Assembly: GCF_001730285.1 (NCBI RefSeq)
Contig: NZ_MIJZ01000001.1
Span: forward strand, 1,155,196 to 1,219,195
Length of the DNA: 64,000 nucleotides
Origin: Enterococcus ureasiticus
GTDB taxonomy: Bacteria; Bacillota; Bacilli; Lactobacillales; Enterococcaceae
Direction of reading: 5' to 3'
Position 1 is the stretch's first letter; every line of letters begins with the position of its first letter. Under the pieces are notes generated by a model that worked only from the letters and a program-made list of their open reading frames with translations, ran no database searches and was not told the DNA's origin. The position numbers and the translations under genes are program-made. Of this stretch, positions 55,399 to 63,905 are shown piece after piece.

Positions 55399-56328
55399 TT
55401 ACCTCCCGTTTAAAAGAGCTTCAGTTTCAGATAGTGTTTTTTCATCTTCAACACGAGCTGTTTTCATTTCTTTATCGATCTTCTTAATAAAACCAGTCAA
55501 TGTTTTACCTGGTCCAACTTCTATAATTACATCAACATTCATTTTTTTGATTGTTTCGATACTATCAGCAAAACGAACAGCAGACATTACTTGTTTTTCT
55601 AATAATTCTTTTATTTCTGTTTGCTCCATTACTTGTGCTGTAGTATTACTGATCACAGGAATCGTCATTTCTGCAAAATTTATTTTCTCTAGTTCAGTCG
55701 CTAGTTTTTCAGAAGCTGGCTTTAATAATGCGGTATGAAAAGGACCACTTACTTTTAAAGGAATCATCCGCTTCACACCTGCTTCTGTTAACAATTCCAC
55801 CGCTTTATCAACTGCAGGCGTTTCTCCGCCAATCACGATTTGCTGAGGTGTATTATAATTTGCAGGAGAAACGATACCACTCCCACTTGCCTCTTGGCAA
55901 CATTTTTCAATCAATGAACGTTCAGCATTCATCACTGCAACCATTTTACCAGTACCAGTTGGTGCAGCTTCAGCCATGAACTTGCCTCTTTTAGCAACTA
56001 ATTGAACGGCTTCTTTAAACGAAATCGCACCACTAGCCACTAGCGCACTATACTCTCCTAAACTTAGCCCAGCCACAATATCTGGCTGATAGCCCTTAGA
56101 TTGTAAAAGACGATAAAAAGCAATACTGACGGTCAATATGGCTGGCTGCGTATACATCGTTTCATTTAGTTGGTCATTTTCAGTAAAACAAAGTTCTGCC
56201 ATATCGTACCCTAGAACATCACTCGCTTCTTGAAATGTTTCTTGAACAATACTCTCTTGCTCAAACAATTCCTTGCCCATGCCAATATACTGAGCACCTT
56301 GCCCACTAAATACAAAAGCTGTTTTCAT
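55399..56328 (-). CDS. fabD: Malonyl-CoA:ACP transacylase
   Basis: 309 residues with FSGQGAQYIGMGKE (8-21), the nucleophile elbow GLSLGEYSALVASG (near 89-102) and the histidine in SGPFHTALLKPA. It loads malonate on ACP. Separated from fabK by 287 bp containing a tandem repeat, longer than other gaps in the operon. Confidence 0.97.
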   Translation of the reverse strand: MKTAFVFSGQGAQYIGMGKELFEQESIVQETFQEASDVLGYDMAELCFTENDQLNETMYTQPAILTVSIAFYRLLQSKGYQPDIVAGLSLGEYSALVASGAISFKEAVQLVAKRGKFMAEAAPTGTGKMVAVMNAERSLIEKCCQEASGSGIVSPANYNTPQQIVIGGETPAVDKAVELLTEAGVKRMIPLKVSGPFHTALLKPASEKLATELEKINFAEMTIPVISNTTAQVMEQTEIKELLEKQVMSAVRFADSIETIKKMNVDVIIEVGPGKTLTGFIKKIDKEMKTARVEDEKTLSETEALLNGR

Positions 56329-56346
56329 TACTTTACTCCTTACGTT

Positions 56347-56592
56347 AAAAGCTAAATGAGCTGTTTAGTCTCGACGGAAAAATAGGAACACATGAATGAG
56401 GTGCTCTTCACCTCATTCAGGTTTTATATTTTTTCTGAGAGACTAGCTCATGAAGCTAGATAGTTTTAAAAGCGCAGCAAGCTCGTTCAGCCTTGACAGA
56501 AAAATAGGAAAACATGATTGAGGTGTGTTTTACCTCATTCAAGTTTTATCTTTTTTCCGAAAGGCTAGCCTGCGAAGCTAGATATATTTAAA
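56347..56592 (+). repeat. Two tandem ~121-bp repeat units between fabK and fabD
   Basis: Units begin AAAAGC at 56347 and 56468 (121 bp apart); a third start is visible near 56588. Each contains a CTGTTTAG/CTCGTTCAG segment, GAAAAATAGGA (377 and 499 within this kilobase), an inner hairpin (GAATGAGGTG/CACCTCATTC at 56394-56418 in unit 1) and a TTTTTTC...GCTAG...GAAGCTAGAT end. It is antisense to the fab operon. Confidence 0.78.
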
Positions 56593-56615
56593 ATTCATCA
56601 TCAAAAGACACTCTA

Positions 56616-57572
56616 TTACAACCAGCGACTACATTCAGCTGCCATAACTTTTTTTGTCTCACTAATATATGATTCAATAATTTCTTTTGCTGTTTCTTCT
56701 TTTTTTACAAGTCCTGCAATTTGTCCAGCCATGATTGATCCATGATCCACATCACCTTCTACAACAGCCTTACGCAAAGCACCTTGCCCTAATTCATCAA
56801 ATTGCACAAGATTTGGCTCATTCTTTTTCAGTTCGATTTTTTCTAATCGATCATATTCATTGGTCAACTTATTTTTGATTGCCCGTACCGGATGTCCAAA
56901 ATGTTGACACGTAACTGTTGTATCTACGTCTCTTGCTTTGATGATTCTAGCTTTATAATTTTCATGCACCGTACATTCTTTTGCGACTAAAAAACGTGTG
57001 CCGACTTGAACAGCATCTGCTCCTAACATCAATACAGCTGCCATTCCACGACCATCGCCAATACCGCCTGCAGCAATTACTGGAATTGTCAGTGCGTCTA
57101 CAACTTGCGGTACAATACTCATTGTTGTTAATTTGCCAATATGTCCCCCAGCTTCCATTCCTTCAACAATGACTGCATCTGCTCCTATTTTTTCCATTCG
57201 GGCACCTAATGCAACTGAAGGAATCACTGGAATTACTTTAATATTATGTTCTTTAAAACGAGCCATATATTTGCTAGGATTACCCGCGCCTGTTGTAACT
57301 ACTGGTACGTTTTCTTCACAAACTAAATCCACGATGTCCTGCGCAAATGGTGAAAGCAACATAATATTGACTCCAAACGGTTTATCTGTGATTTCTTTGA
57401 TTTTTTTGATTTCAGCTTGAACGACTTCTTTAGGCGCATTACCGCTTGCGATGATTCCAAGCCCACCAGCTTTGGAAACAGCTCCTGCCAAAGAAGCATC
57501 TGCAATCCAAGCCATGCCGCCTTGAAAAATTGGATATTCAATTCCGATCAGTTCACATATCTTTGATTGCAT
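56616..57572 (-). CDS. fabK: Enoyl-ACP reductase II
   Basis: 318 residues, FMN-dependent TIM-barrel enzyme: IFQGGMAWIADASLAGAVS (in parts: FQGGMAWIAD), GFGVNIMLLSP, the EGMEAGGHIG segment and PVIAAGGIGDGRGMAA FMN loop. It reduces enoyl-ACP with NAD(P)H and is insensitive to triclosan, unlike FabI. Between acpP and fabD, but separated from acpP by two hairpins that may end most acpP transcripts. Confidence 0.95.
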   Translation of the reverse strand: MQSKICELIGIEYPIFQGGMAWIADASLAGAVSKAGGLGIIASGNAPKEVVQAEIKKIKEITDKPFGVNIMLLSPFAQDIVDLVCEENVPVVTTGAGNPSKYMARFKEHNIKVIPVIPSVALGARMEKIGADAVIVEGMEAGGHIGKLTTMSIVPQVVDALTIPVIAAGGIGDGRGMAAVLMLGADAVQVGTRFLVAKECTVHENYKARIIKARDVDTTVTCQHFGHPVRAIKNKLTNEYDRLEKIELKKNEPNLVQFDELGQGALRKAVVEGDVDHGSIMAGQIAGLVKKEETAKEIIESYISETKKVMAAECSRWL

Positions 57573-57609
57573 AAATTACATCCTTCAAACTATAGAATAA
57601 TTAATCAAA

Positions 57610-57651
57610 AAAGGACTGGAACAAAACTCTGTAAGTTTAGTACCAGCCTTT
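57610..57651 (-). terminator. Second terminator between acpP and fabK
   Basis: AAAGG-CTGG-AC...GT-CCAG-CCTTT stem with a small bulge and mismatch, followed on the minus strand by TTTTTTGATT. A possible -10 TATAGT for fabK lies just below (about 57582). Confidence 0.65.
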
Positions 57652-57676
57652 CTAATTCCAACGAGCAGTGTTAAAA

Positions 57677-57721
57677 AGCCAGGCTCTTCAGCAATTGTTG
57701 AGAATCGCACAGAGCCTGGCT
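57677..57721 (-). terminator. First terminator between acpP and fabK
   Basis: AGCCAGGCTC (57677-57686) pairs perfectly with GAGCCTGGCT (57712-57721), followed on the minus strand by TTTTTAAC. Confidence 0.75.
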
Positions 57722-57757
57722 CATCCAACTTTTTATTTTACCTAATCGCTAAGATTA

Positions 57758-57982
57758 TTATGCTTTTTGTTTTTCTACATATGTTACTAAATCTTGAACA
57801 GTTGTAATACCATCTTCAGATTCGATTTTTATATCAAAAGCATCTTCAATTTCATTGATGATTTGGAATAGGTCTAAGCTATCCGCATCTAATTCTTCTT
57901 GAATGTTTGTTGTTAATTTTACTTCCTCAGGTTCTTTACCTAATTCTTCTACAATAATTGCTTGAATTTTTTCGAATACCAT
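57758..57982 (-). CDS. acpP: Acyl carrier protein
   Basis: 74 residues with the phosphopantetheine-attachment serine in [12 protein letters not shown] (near 33-44), and acidic helices typical of ACP. It carries growing acyl chains between the Fab enzymes. A GGAGG site lies upstream of the ATG. Preceded by fabH and followed by two terminator hairpins before fabK, so it may be made at a higher level than downstream genes. Confidence 0.97.
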   Translation of the reverse strand: MVFEKIQAIIVEELGKEPEEVKLTTNIQEELDADSLDLFQIINEIEDAFDIKIESEDGITTVQDLVTYVEKQKA

Positions 57983-58032
57983 GTGTATATTCCTCCAATA
58001 ATTTTCTTTTTTTAGTTTATATAGTTACAGTT

Positions 58033-58992
58033 TTACAGCGTTAAGAGGATTGAACCCCACGTTAAACCGCCGCCGTAGCCTGTTAACACAATTTTTTGTT
58101 TGGAGCCTAATTGAAGCACTCCTTTTTCTACTGATTCATCCAGTAATAACGGGATGCTTGCAGCAGAGGTGTTACCGTTATGTTCCATATTTGTGAGAAA
58201 TTTTTCTCTTGGAACTTTAAGTTTTTTCGATATTTTTTCGATGATACGTTTATTTGCTTGGTGTAGCAATAGATAGTCTACATCATCTTCTGCAATTTCC
58301 CGAATATTGTTCGTTACATCATTCAATGAAAAATCGTAGATATCTCTACCTGCCATTTGTAGATAAGCAGAGCTTTCAGAGGTTCCAGTATAAAAAGGAC
58401 TCTTGTTTTCTAAATAACCAGAAGTTAATGATTTAGCTCTTTGTCCATCAGCTTGCAGTTTTTCGTTTAAAAAATGCTCTTCATCACTTGCTTCCAATAA
58501 TACACCAGCTGCTCCATCACCAAATAATACAGCCGTACTACGGTCGTCCCAATCAAGGACTTTAGATAATGTTTCACCGCCGATGACCATACCAAATTTC
58601 TTTCCAGTACGAATCAATTTCTCACCCATACTTAATGCATAGACAAAACCAGTACAAGCTGCGCTGATATCAAAAGCAAGCGCCTGAGTAGCCGAGATAC
58701 TACCTTGAACAAGGCATGCTACTGAAGGGGTGCCGTAATCTGGTGTCATAGTTGCCACGAGGATAAAATCCAAATCTTCAGCATTCTTCCCCGATTTTTT
58801 TAATAGCTTTTCAGCTACCTTAATACATAAGTCCGAAGTATTTTCGTTAGTAACAATATTTCTTGAACGTATACCTGTTCGACTAGAAATCCATTCATCA
58901 GAAGTATCCATCATTGTCGAAAGTTGATCATTGGATACTGCATTTTCAGGAACATAACGGCTCGTACAAGTTATTTTTGCATGTTGATTCAT
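58033..58992 (-). CDS. fabH: 3-oxoacyl-ACP synthase III
   Basis: 319 residues with the catalytic cysteine in AACTGFVYAL (near 110), the histidine in LLLHQANKRI and the asparagine in EHNGNTSAAS. It starts fatty-acid synthesis from acetyl- or branched acyl-CoA plus malonyl-ACP. ATG at 58992 follows GAGG; a GTG four codons earlier overlaps that site. Fourteen bases after fabT. Confidence 0.97.
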   Translation of the reverse strand: MNQHAKITCTSRYVPENAVSNDQLSTMMDTSDEWISSRTGIRSRNIVTNENTSDLCIKVAEKLLKKSGKNAEDLDFILVATMTPDYGTPSVACLVQGSISATQALAFDISAACTGFVYALSMGEKLIRTGKKFGMVIGGETLSKVLDWDDRSTAVLFGDGAAGVLLEASDEEHFLNEKLQADGQRAKSLTSGYLENKSPFYTGTSESSAYLQMAGRDIYDFSLNDVTNNIREIAEDDVDYLLLHQANKRIIEKISKKLKVPREKFLTNMEHNGNTSAASIPLLLDESVEKGVLQLGSKQKIVLTGYGGGLTWGSILLTL

Positions 58993-59006
58993 CTTGGTCC
59001 TCACTT

Positions 59007-59447
59007 TTATTTATATTCCTTTAAGAAATCATGAAGATTCTTCAATGCTTTTAATAAAGCTTGTTCTTCTGCTTTATCCATTCCGTTTAAAATTGTCTTG
59101 ACCATTTCTCTATGGAAGTGCTGATGAACACGAAAAAGTAATTTTCCTTTTTTGGTTAGCCCTAACTTAACTACTCGGCGATCATCTTCACTTCGTATGC
59201 GTTCAACATAACCTTTTTTCACAAGATTATTGATTGCTACGGTCAATGTTCCAACAGTGATCGATAACTCTTTGGCAACTTCCGAAGAAGTCTTTTTCCT
59301 ATACATTCCAATTGCTTCGATTGTGTGCATTTCAGTAATGGATAAGTCATTGAATTGTGATTTCTTCAATTCAGATTCTTCAATCGTCAAAATATCGTTA
59401 AAGACACTGACAAGATAATCATTGACTGTTTCTAAATTAGGTTCCAT
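59007..59447 (-). CDS. fabT: MarR-family repressor of fatty-acid synthesis FabT
   Basis: 146 residues of the MarR fold: winged helix with SSEVAKELSITVGTLTVAINNLVKKG (in parts: EVAKELSITVGT, AINNLVKKGY) and the wing ERIRSEDDRRVVKLGLT. FabT represses fab genes, aided by acyl-ACP; it acts as a dimer at TTTGA-N3-TCAAA sites. Such sites occur at its own promoters (59469-59497 and 59679-59691), so it should repress itself. First gene of the fab operon; its Shine-Dalgarno is weak. Confidence 0.93.
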   Translation of the reverse strand: MEPNLETVNDYLVSVFNDILTIEESELKKSQFNDLSITEMHTIEAIGMYRKKTSSEVAKELSITVGTLTVAINNLVKKGYVERIRSEDDRRVVKLGLTKKGKLLFRVHQHFHREMVKTILNGMDKAEEQALLKALKNLHDFLKEYK

Positions 59448-59468
59448 TTGTGTGCACCATCCATATAC

Positions 59469-59525
59469 TTTGATTATCAAATCATTTGATGTTCAAACTA
59501 TATCGTATATAAAAACAGATTGCAA
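59469..59525 (-). promoter_or_regulatory. Proximal fab promoter with two FabT boxes
   Basis: TTGCAA -35 (59520-59525), 17-bp spacer, TATAGT -10 (59497-59502) on the minus strand. FabT-type palindromes TTTGA-TGT-TCAAA (59485-59497) and TTTGA-TTA-TCAAA (59469-59481) lie at the start site and just downstream. Confidence 0.85.
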
Positions 59526-59661
59526 GTAAAATATTTAGTTTTTAATTTTTCTTAATCAAAAAATGAGTCGGATTAATTAGTTTGCCTTGATAAAAAGGGA
59601 ACTTTCAACTTGATATTTTCTTTTTATTTTTGAAAAATGTTTAACCATTTACACTGAATTT
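59526..59661. other. Leader between the two putative fab promoters
   Basis: AT-rich sequence; if the distal promoter is real, it is transcribed as the upstream part of a leader of about 210 nt. No gene or stable hairpin seen. Confidence 0.4.
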
Positions 59662-59691
59662 AGTATCATTTAATTTACTTTGAATGTCAAA
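59662..59691 (-). promoter_or_regulatory. Putative distal fab promoter with third FabT box
   Basis: TTGACA (59685-59690), 17-bp spacer, GATACT (59662-59667) on the minus strand. The -35 lies inside a perfect TTTGA-ATG-TCAAA palindrome (59679-59691). Confidence 0.6.
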
Positions 59692-59860
59692 CTATTTCCC
59701 GTTTTCAATAAAAAAAAGAGTACGAGCAGGATTTTCTTAAAAATGTCACAACTCTCTTTCACTTAAGTATTGTGAACAAACAAGAATTCCCAACAGCCAT
59801 ACGAAAATATTTTTGAACCATCCAAGACAATCTTTCTTGAATTAAAAACTGCATAAATAA

Positions 59861-59902
59861 AAAAATCCTGTGGCGTACAAATTTGTACGCCACAGGATTT
59901 TT
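59861..59902 (-). terminator. Perfect 42-nt palindromic terminator
   Basis: A fully palindromic hairpin (21 + 21 nt) with T runs on both sides, below the YkuJ gene. Confidence 0.9.
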
Positions 59903-59948
59903 GATTATTTTTATTAATTTTGTTAAATACTTACTGAAATTTACTTGA

Positions 59949-60179
59949 TTATTGAATTAAATCATAAATTTCCATCGCAACAATATCAATATTATCAAAT
60001 TGATAGCTTTGTTGAGAATCAGTTTCCGTTAATTCAAATGTTTCAGTTGATTTATCATACGTTACGATGCATTTTTCTGCACCTTCGCGTTCAAAACGAC
60101 GAACTTGAATTTCGTTGTCTGTTGCTTCAATCATCGCTTCAAGTCGCTTGATAATCGCCACAAGTTGTGAATGTTTCAT
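59949..60179 (-). CDS. YkuJ family (DUF1797) protein
   Basis: 76 residues with MKHSQLVAIIKRLEAM, the FEREG segment and the C-terminal DIVAMEIYDLIQ, as in B. subtilis YkuJ, whose structure is known but function is not. GGAGGCCC precedes the ATG. It stands alone between the fab promoter region and the oxidoreductase gene. Confidence 0.9.
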   Translation of the reverse strand: MKHSQLVAIIKRLEAMIEATDNEIQVRRFEREGAEKCIVTYDKSTETFELTETDSQQSYQFDNIDIVAMEIYDLIQ

Positions 60180-60279
60180 AAATGGGCCTCCCTTTAAAAA
60201 CTAGTTCTGTACCATTGTATCAAAACATTGTCTTTCTTGCATGATTTTTCGTCATTTTTTTTAATTTTTTTGCTGTTCT

Positions 60280-61170
60280 TTAATCTTTCGAAGTCGGTTG
60301 CTTTCCATCAGCCCACCATAGCTTGATAAGAGCTTGTGTTCCATCGTTTTCAAATCCTTTATTAGCAAGCTTTTCATAGAGTTCAGTTGCTAATTTAGTC
60401 GATGGTAACTCGAGATCCATTTTCTCAGCTTCATCTAAGGCAATCTTTAAATCTTTTATAAAATGCTTTACAAAAAAACCGGGTGAATAATTTTCTTTTA
60501 AGATTCTTGGACTATAGTTACTTAACGACCAATTAGCCGCGCTTCCTCCAGATAACGTTTCAATAACCTTATTCAAATCTAATCCGGCTTTATTAGCATA
60601 GACCATCATCTCAGTCATCCCTGTCATAGTTCCTGCGATCATGATTTGGTTAGCCATTTTGGTATGTTGTCCTTTTCCTGATGTACCATGTAACGTAAAC
60701 GTTTTTCCGAAAGTTTTAAAAATCGGCAGTACTTGCTCATAAGCTACTTGATCTCCACCGACCATGATCGTTAATGTGCCATTTTTAGCCCCTAGATCAC
60801 CTCCTGATACCGGAGCATCTAAAGCTACACCGCCTAATTCATTCGCCTTTATTGCTATTTTTTTAGCCAATGTCGGGGTACTCGTAGTTAAATCCACGAT
60901 TATCTTATCTGTAATATCTTGTGAAAAAATACCATTCTCATCAAAATAGATTGCTTCAACATCTTTTGGAAATCCAACCATCGTAAAAATAATATCACTC
61001 GTTGCGGTAATAGCCGCAGGAGTATCTTGCCAAACAGCACCTTCACGTACTAATTCATCTGTTTTAATCTTTGTTCGATTATAGACATTCACTTTCAAGC
61101 CCTGTTTCATCATATTTCTGACGATTGCAGCTCCCATAACACCTGTTCCAATGAATCCAATTTGTGGCAT
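60280..61170 (-). CDS. 3-hydroxyisobutyrate dehydrogenase family oxidoreductase
   Basis: 296 residues: N-terminal Rossmann motif IGFIGTGVMGAAIVRNM (4-20), the DAPVSGGDLGAKNGTL signature (near 116-131) and the catalytic lysine in GKGQHTKMANQI. The class reduces or oxidises small beta-hydroxy acids (3-hydroxyisobutyrate, tartronate semialdehyde, glyoxylate); substrate not decidable. ATG at 61170 is best spaced from GGGGG; ATG two codons earlier is also possible. Directly downstream of bgsB (75 nt). Confidence 0.88.
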   Translation of the reverse strand: MPQIGFIGTGVMGAAIVRNMMKQGLKVNVYNRTKIKTDELVREGAVWQDTPAAITATSDIIFTMVGFPKDVEAIYFDENGIFSQDITDKIIVDLTTSTPTLAKKIAIKANELGGVALDAPVSGGDLGAKNGTLTIMVGGDQVAYEQVLPIFKTFGKTFTLHGTSGKGQHTKMANQIMIAGTMTGMTEMMVYANKAGLDLNKVIETLSGGSAANWSLSNYSPRILKENYSPGFFVKHFIKDLKIALDEAEKMDLELPSTKLATELYEKLANKGFENDGTQALIKLWWADGKQPTSKD

Positions 61171-61245
61171 AGTCATAATCCCCCTATTATTTTTAATGAA
61201 AAAACTTCTATTCTTAGTATAAACCAAGAATAGAAGTTTTAACAT

Positions 61246-62469
61246 TTATTTTCTTAAAGATGTAAATTTGACTTTGATTCGTTCGATAGAAGCTGCAGTT
61301 TCTTTATCTAAAATAAGTTGATCATAATATTTAATCATATCCTCATAAAATTCAAGCATTACATTCCCAAAATGAGTTGCTGATATTTCATAAAGCTTTT
61401 CCTTTAAAATGGCTTCATTTGATTTGATTCCCGATTCGACATACTCAATAAACATAGGCGCAAAGTCCGCATCAGTTTTAAACGTCCGTCCCAAACTTTC
61501 ATGATCGAACAAATTATTCAAATAAGCATTACCCTCAACTACGCAAGGAACGCCAGAAGCCATCGCTTCAGTATAGGTCAATCCTTGTGTCTCTGAAGTT
61601 GAAGCACTGACGAAGTAATCAGCTGCCTTATAATAAATAGCTACTTGATCATTCGGCACTTCTCCAATAAATTGAATTTTATCACTTATCCCTAACTCTT
61701 CACCAAAACAACGAAGTTTATCAATGTAAGGACCATCCCCAACAATAACAAAACGAGCACTTGGGAAACGTTCAAAAATAGTTGGTAAACCACTAACAAT
61801 TGCTTGAATATTTTTTTCATATGAAATGCGGCTCAATGATAGTAACATGATATTGTCATCATTTAACCCTAACTCACTACGAAGAGCCTTTCTCATTTCG
61901 AGCGTAATGTCAGGTCTTTCGAATTTTTTAATATCGATACCTGTTGGAATGATTCTCATCGGTGACGTTACACCATATTCTTTTAATTTATCAATCACTC
62001 TTTCACTCGGACAAACCACACCCGTTGTATGATTTGCAAAGAAACGAGAAAAATACTTCACATGTGTTGGACGTACAACTTTTCCTTTGGCGATATAATG
62101 TAAGTAATCCTCATACATGGTGTGGTACGTGTGAATAACAGGAACTTTAAGCTTTTTACCCACCATTTTGCCTAATAATCCTGCACCAAATTCTGTATGA
62201 GTATGAATCAAATCTAAGTCTAACTCTTTAGCAATTAAATAAGCATACCACATACCGCGTACCACAATTCGTCGATCCTTGAATGACACAAAAGGAACAC
62301 TAGGCATCCGAATAACATCTTCTTCAAACTCTTTTGCATTTGGATCTGTAGTCGTAAAAATATAGACTTGATGTCCTTTTTGTTCCAATTCTTCTTTAAG
62401 TGTCTTAATAGACGTTGCAACCCCACTAACTTGGGGAAAATATGTATCTGTAAAGAAACCAAATTTCAC
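61246..62469 (-). CDS. bgsB: Glycosyltransferase (diacylglycerol glucosyltransferase, BgsB-like)
   Basis: 407 residues, GT-B fold, family 4: TDTYFPQVSGVATS N-terminal, THTEFGAGLLG, and the donor-binding ETQGLTYTEAMASG motif (E-x7-E). In E. faecalis BgsB adds glucose to diacylglycerol, giving the monoglucosyl lipid that BgsA extends; both glycolipids anchor lipoteichoic acid. Assignment relies on similarity remembered and on order beside bgsA and the fab cluster. GTG at 62469 follows GGAGGGG. It ends 75 nt before the oxidoreductase start. Confidence 0.88.
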   Translation of the reverse strand: MKFGFFTDTYFPQVSGVATSIKTLKEELEQKGHQVYIFTTTDPNAKEFEEDVIRMPSVPFVSFKDRRIVVRGMWYAYLIAKELDLDLIHTHTEFGAGLLGKMVGKKLKVPVIHTYHTMYEDYLHYIAKGKVVRPTHVKYFSRFFANHTTGVVCPSERVIDKLKEYGVTSPMRIIPTGIDIKKFERPDITLEMRKALRSELGLNDDNIMLLSLSRISYEKNIQAIVSGLPTIFERFPSARFVIVGDGPYIDKLRCFGEELGISDKIQFIGEVPNDQVAIYYKAADYFVSASTSETQGLTYTEAMASGVPCVVEGNAYLNNLFDHESLGRTFKTDADFAPMFIEYVESGIKSNEAILKEKLYEISATHFGNVMLEFYEDMIKYYDQLILDKETAASIERIKVKFTSLRK

Positions 62470-62498
62470 TTTGTTCCCCTCCATTAATTTTAATTTTC

Positions 62499-63536
62499 CT
62501 ACTGTACCTGTTCATTTTGCTCTATAGATTCGTTACCCAGAACTTTTTCATAAACGTCTTTTAATTCATGTCCAATTCTTTCAATACTCTTTTCCTTGGC
62601 AACCTCATAACCTGCTTGACATGTATTTGGTATCTTATCCTCCACTAGAGCTTCTATTAAATTAGCAAATTCTTTATTTGTCTTCCCCATATAACAATTC
62701 ACTTTATTCTCAAGCCAGCCTTTATATACTGGAATATCTCTCACCAAAACTTGCTGCTCACTGGCTAAAGCTTCTAATATGACAATTCCCTCTGTTTCCT
62801 CATAAGAAGGAAAGAAAAAGAGATTAGCAGCTGAATAAGCTCCTTCGATGATATCACCTTTAATATAGCCTGGAAATTCCACATTTTCCGGATGTTCTTC
62901 TTTAACAATTGTCCTAATTGCTCTTGGAATCGAGTACATAGGCGTATGGCCAAACCAGATAAAACGATATTCCGGAAATTTTCTAGCTAGTTCAACAAAA
63001 TCAACAATTCCTTTTCTTTCAAAATACAAACCAACACAAATAATTACTTTTTGATTTTTTTGTATTTTAAAATACTCTCTAAATTTTTCTTCTTTTTCTT
63101 CAGAACGTTCAAATCGATTTAAATCGATTCCATTTGAAATTGAAGCAATCGGAACTGTTATACCATATCCCTCTAATAAGTTCTTTGAATAAGGTGTAGG
63201 TGTAATTAAATAATCTGCTTTAGAATATAAGCTAACTAAATATTTTTTAACTAGAGGAGATATCTGATTTGATCCAATAAATGAATTTCTAAAATCTTCT
63301 TCTGTTGAATGTGCATGATAAATAACTTTTTTCCCCAGTTTTCTTGCTTTATTTACCATACTATGGCTGTTAATTCCATAAGTATTAATATGTAAAATGT
63401 CATAATCTGTGCAATCAGCATCTAATGTATACTCTATCCCTACTTCAGAGAGCGCCCGCTTCTGATGGTCTAACGCTCGTCCTATTCCAGACTTCGCTAA
63501 TATTTTTTCACCTTCAAAATATAATAAAACCTTCAC
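62499..63536 (-). CDS. bgsA: Glycosyltransferase (glycolipid glucosyltransferase, BgsA-like)
   Basis: 345 residues, GT4 type: YFEGEKILAKSGIGRALDHQ near the N-terminus (in parts: SGIGRALDHQ), THINTYG-like LHINTYGINSH, and SYEETEGIVILEALASE with the E-x7-E donor site. E. faecalis BgsA adds the second glucose to monoglucosyl-diacylglycerol; loss alters lipoteichoic acid and biofilm. Start GTG with GGAGGGG 4-5 nt upstream. First gene of the pair; an extended -10 promoter precedes it. Confidence 0.88.
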   Translation of the reverse strand: MKVLLYFEGEKILAKSGIGRALDHQKRALSEVGIEYTLDADCTDYDILHINTYGINSHSMVNKARKLGKKVIYHAHSTEEDFRNSFIGSNQISPLVKKYLVSLYSKADYLITPTPYSKNLLEGYGITVPIASISNGIDLNRFERSEEKEEKFREYFKIQKNQKVIICVGLYFERKGIVDFVELARKFPEYRFIWFGHTPMYSIPRAIRTIVKEEHPENVEFPGYIKGDIIEGAYSAANLFFFPSYEETEGIVILEALASEQQVLVRDIPVYKGWLENKVNCYMGKTNKEFANLIEALVEDKIPNTCQAGYEVAKEKSIERIGHELKDVYEKVLGNESIEQNEQVQ

Positions 63537-63562
63537 GTTGCCCCTCCTAGCTTCTTTAAATT

Positions 63563-63571
63563 ATTATAACA
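63563..63571 (-). promoter_or_regulatory. Extended -10 promoter of bgsA
   Basis: TGTTATAAT on the minus strand (TATAAT at 63563-63568 with an upstream TG) 27 bp above the start codon; no well-spaced -35 is visible, as is allowed with an extended -10. Confidence 0.55.
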
Positions 63572-63788
63572 TAGGTTAAAGAGTACTCGCTCAATCTAAA
63601 GTCTTAGTTCGATCACACTTACAAATATTATATCAAAAAATAGCCTAAGAAAGGCATTTTCACACAAAATAGACCCTTTACGTGACAAAACTGTTAGATA
63701 GAGATAATCAATTTTACCTATTACTATCATTATTTCATCTTTGGCTTATTCTATCAAATAATAAAATTTATTTTACTATAAAATAAAA

Positions 63789-63819
63789 AAAAACGAAAAC
63801 TTATTAAGTCTTCGTTTTT
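63789..63819 (-). terminator. Terminator of the rRNA/tRNA transcript
   Basis: AAAAACGAAAACTT (63789-63802) pairs with AAGTCTTCGTTTTT (63806-63819), one mismatch, followed by T9 on the minus strand just after tRNA-Asn. Confidence 0.85.
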
Positions 63820-63821
63820 AA

Positions 63822-63895
63822 CTCCGGCAGTAGGACTCGAACCTACGACATCATGATTAACAGTCATGCGCTACTACCAACTGAGCTATGCCGGA
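63822..63895 (-). tRNA. tRNA-Asn (anticodon GTT)
   Basis: 74 nt. Acceptor arms TCCGGCA/TGCCGGA with a G discriminator, D-arm TAGCTCAGTTGG, anticodon stem CATGA...TCATG with loop CTGTTAA (GTT anticodon) and T-arm GTAGGTTCGAGTCCTAC. CCA is not encoded. It lies directly after 5S rRNA, transcribed with the rRNA operon. Confidence 0.97.
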
Positions 63896-63905
63896 ATAAC
63901 AACTA

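Noticed and set aside
28713..57572. Long antisense open frames inside thrS, accC, fabF, fabG, fabD and fabK
   Set aside because: Codon-shadow frames of strongly coding genes, without ribosome-binding sites or recognisable domains.
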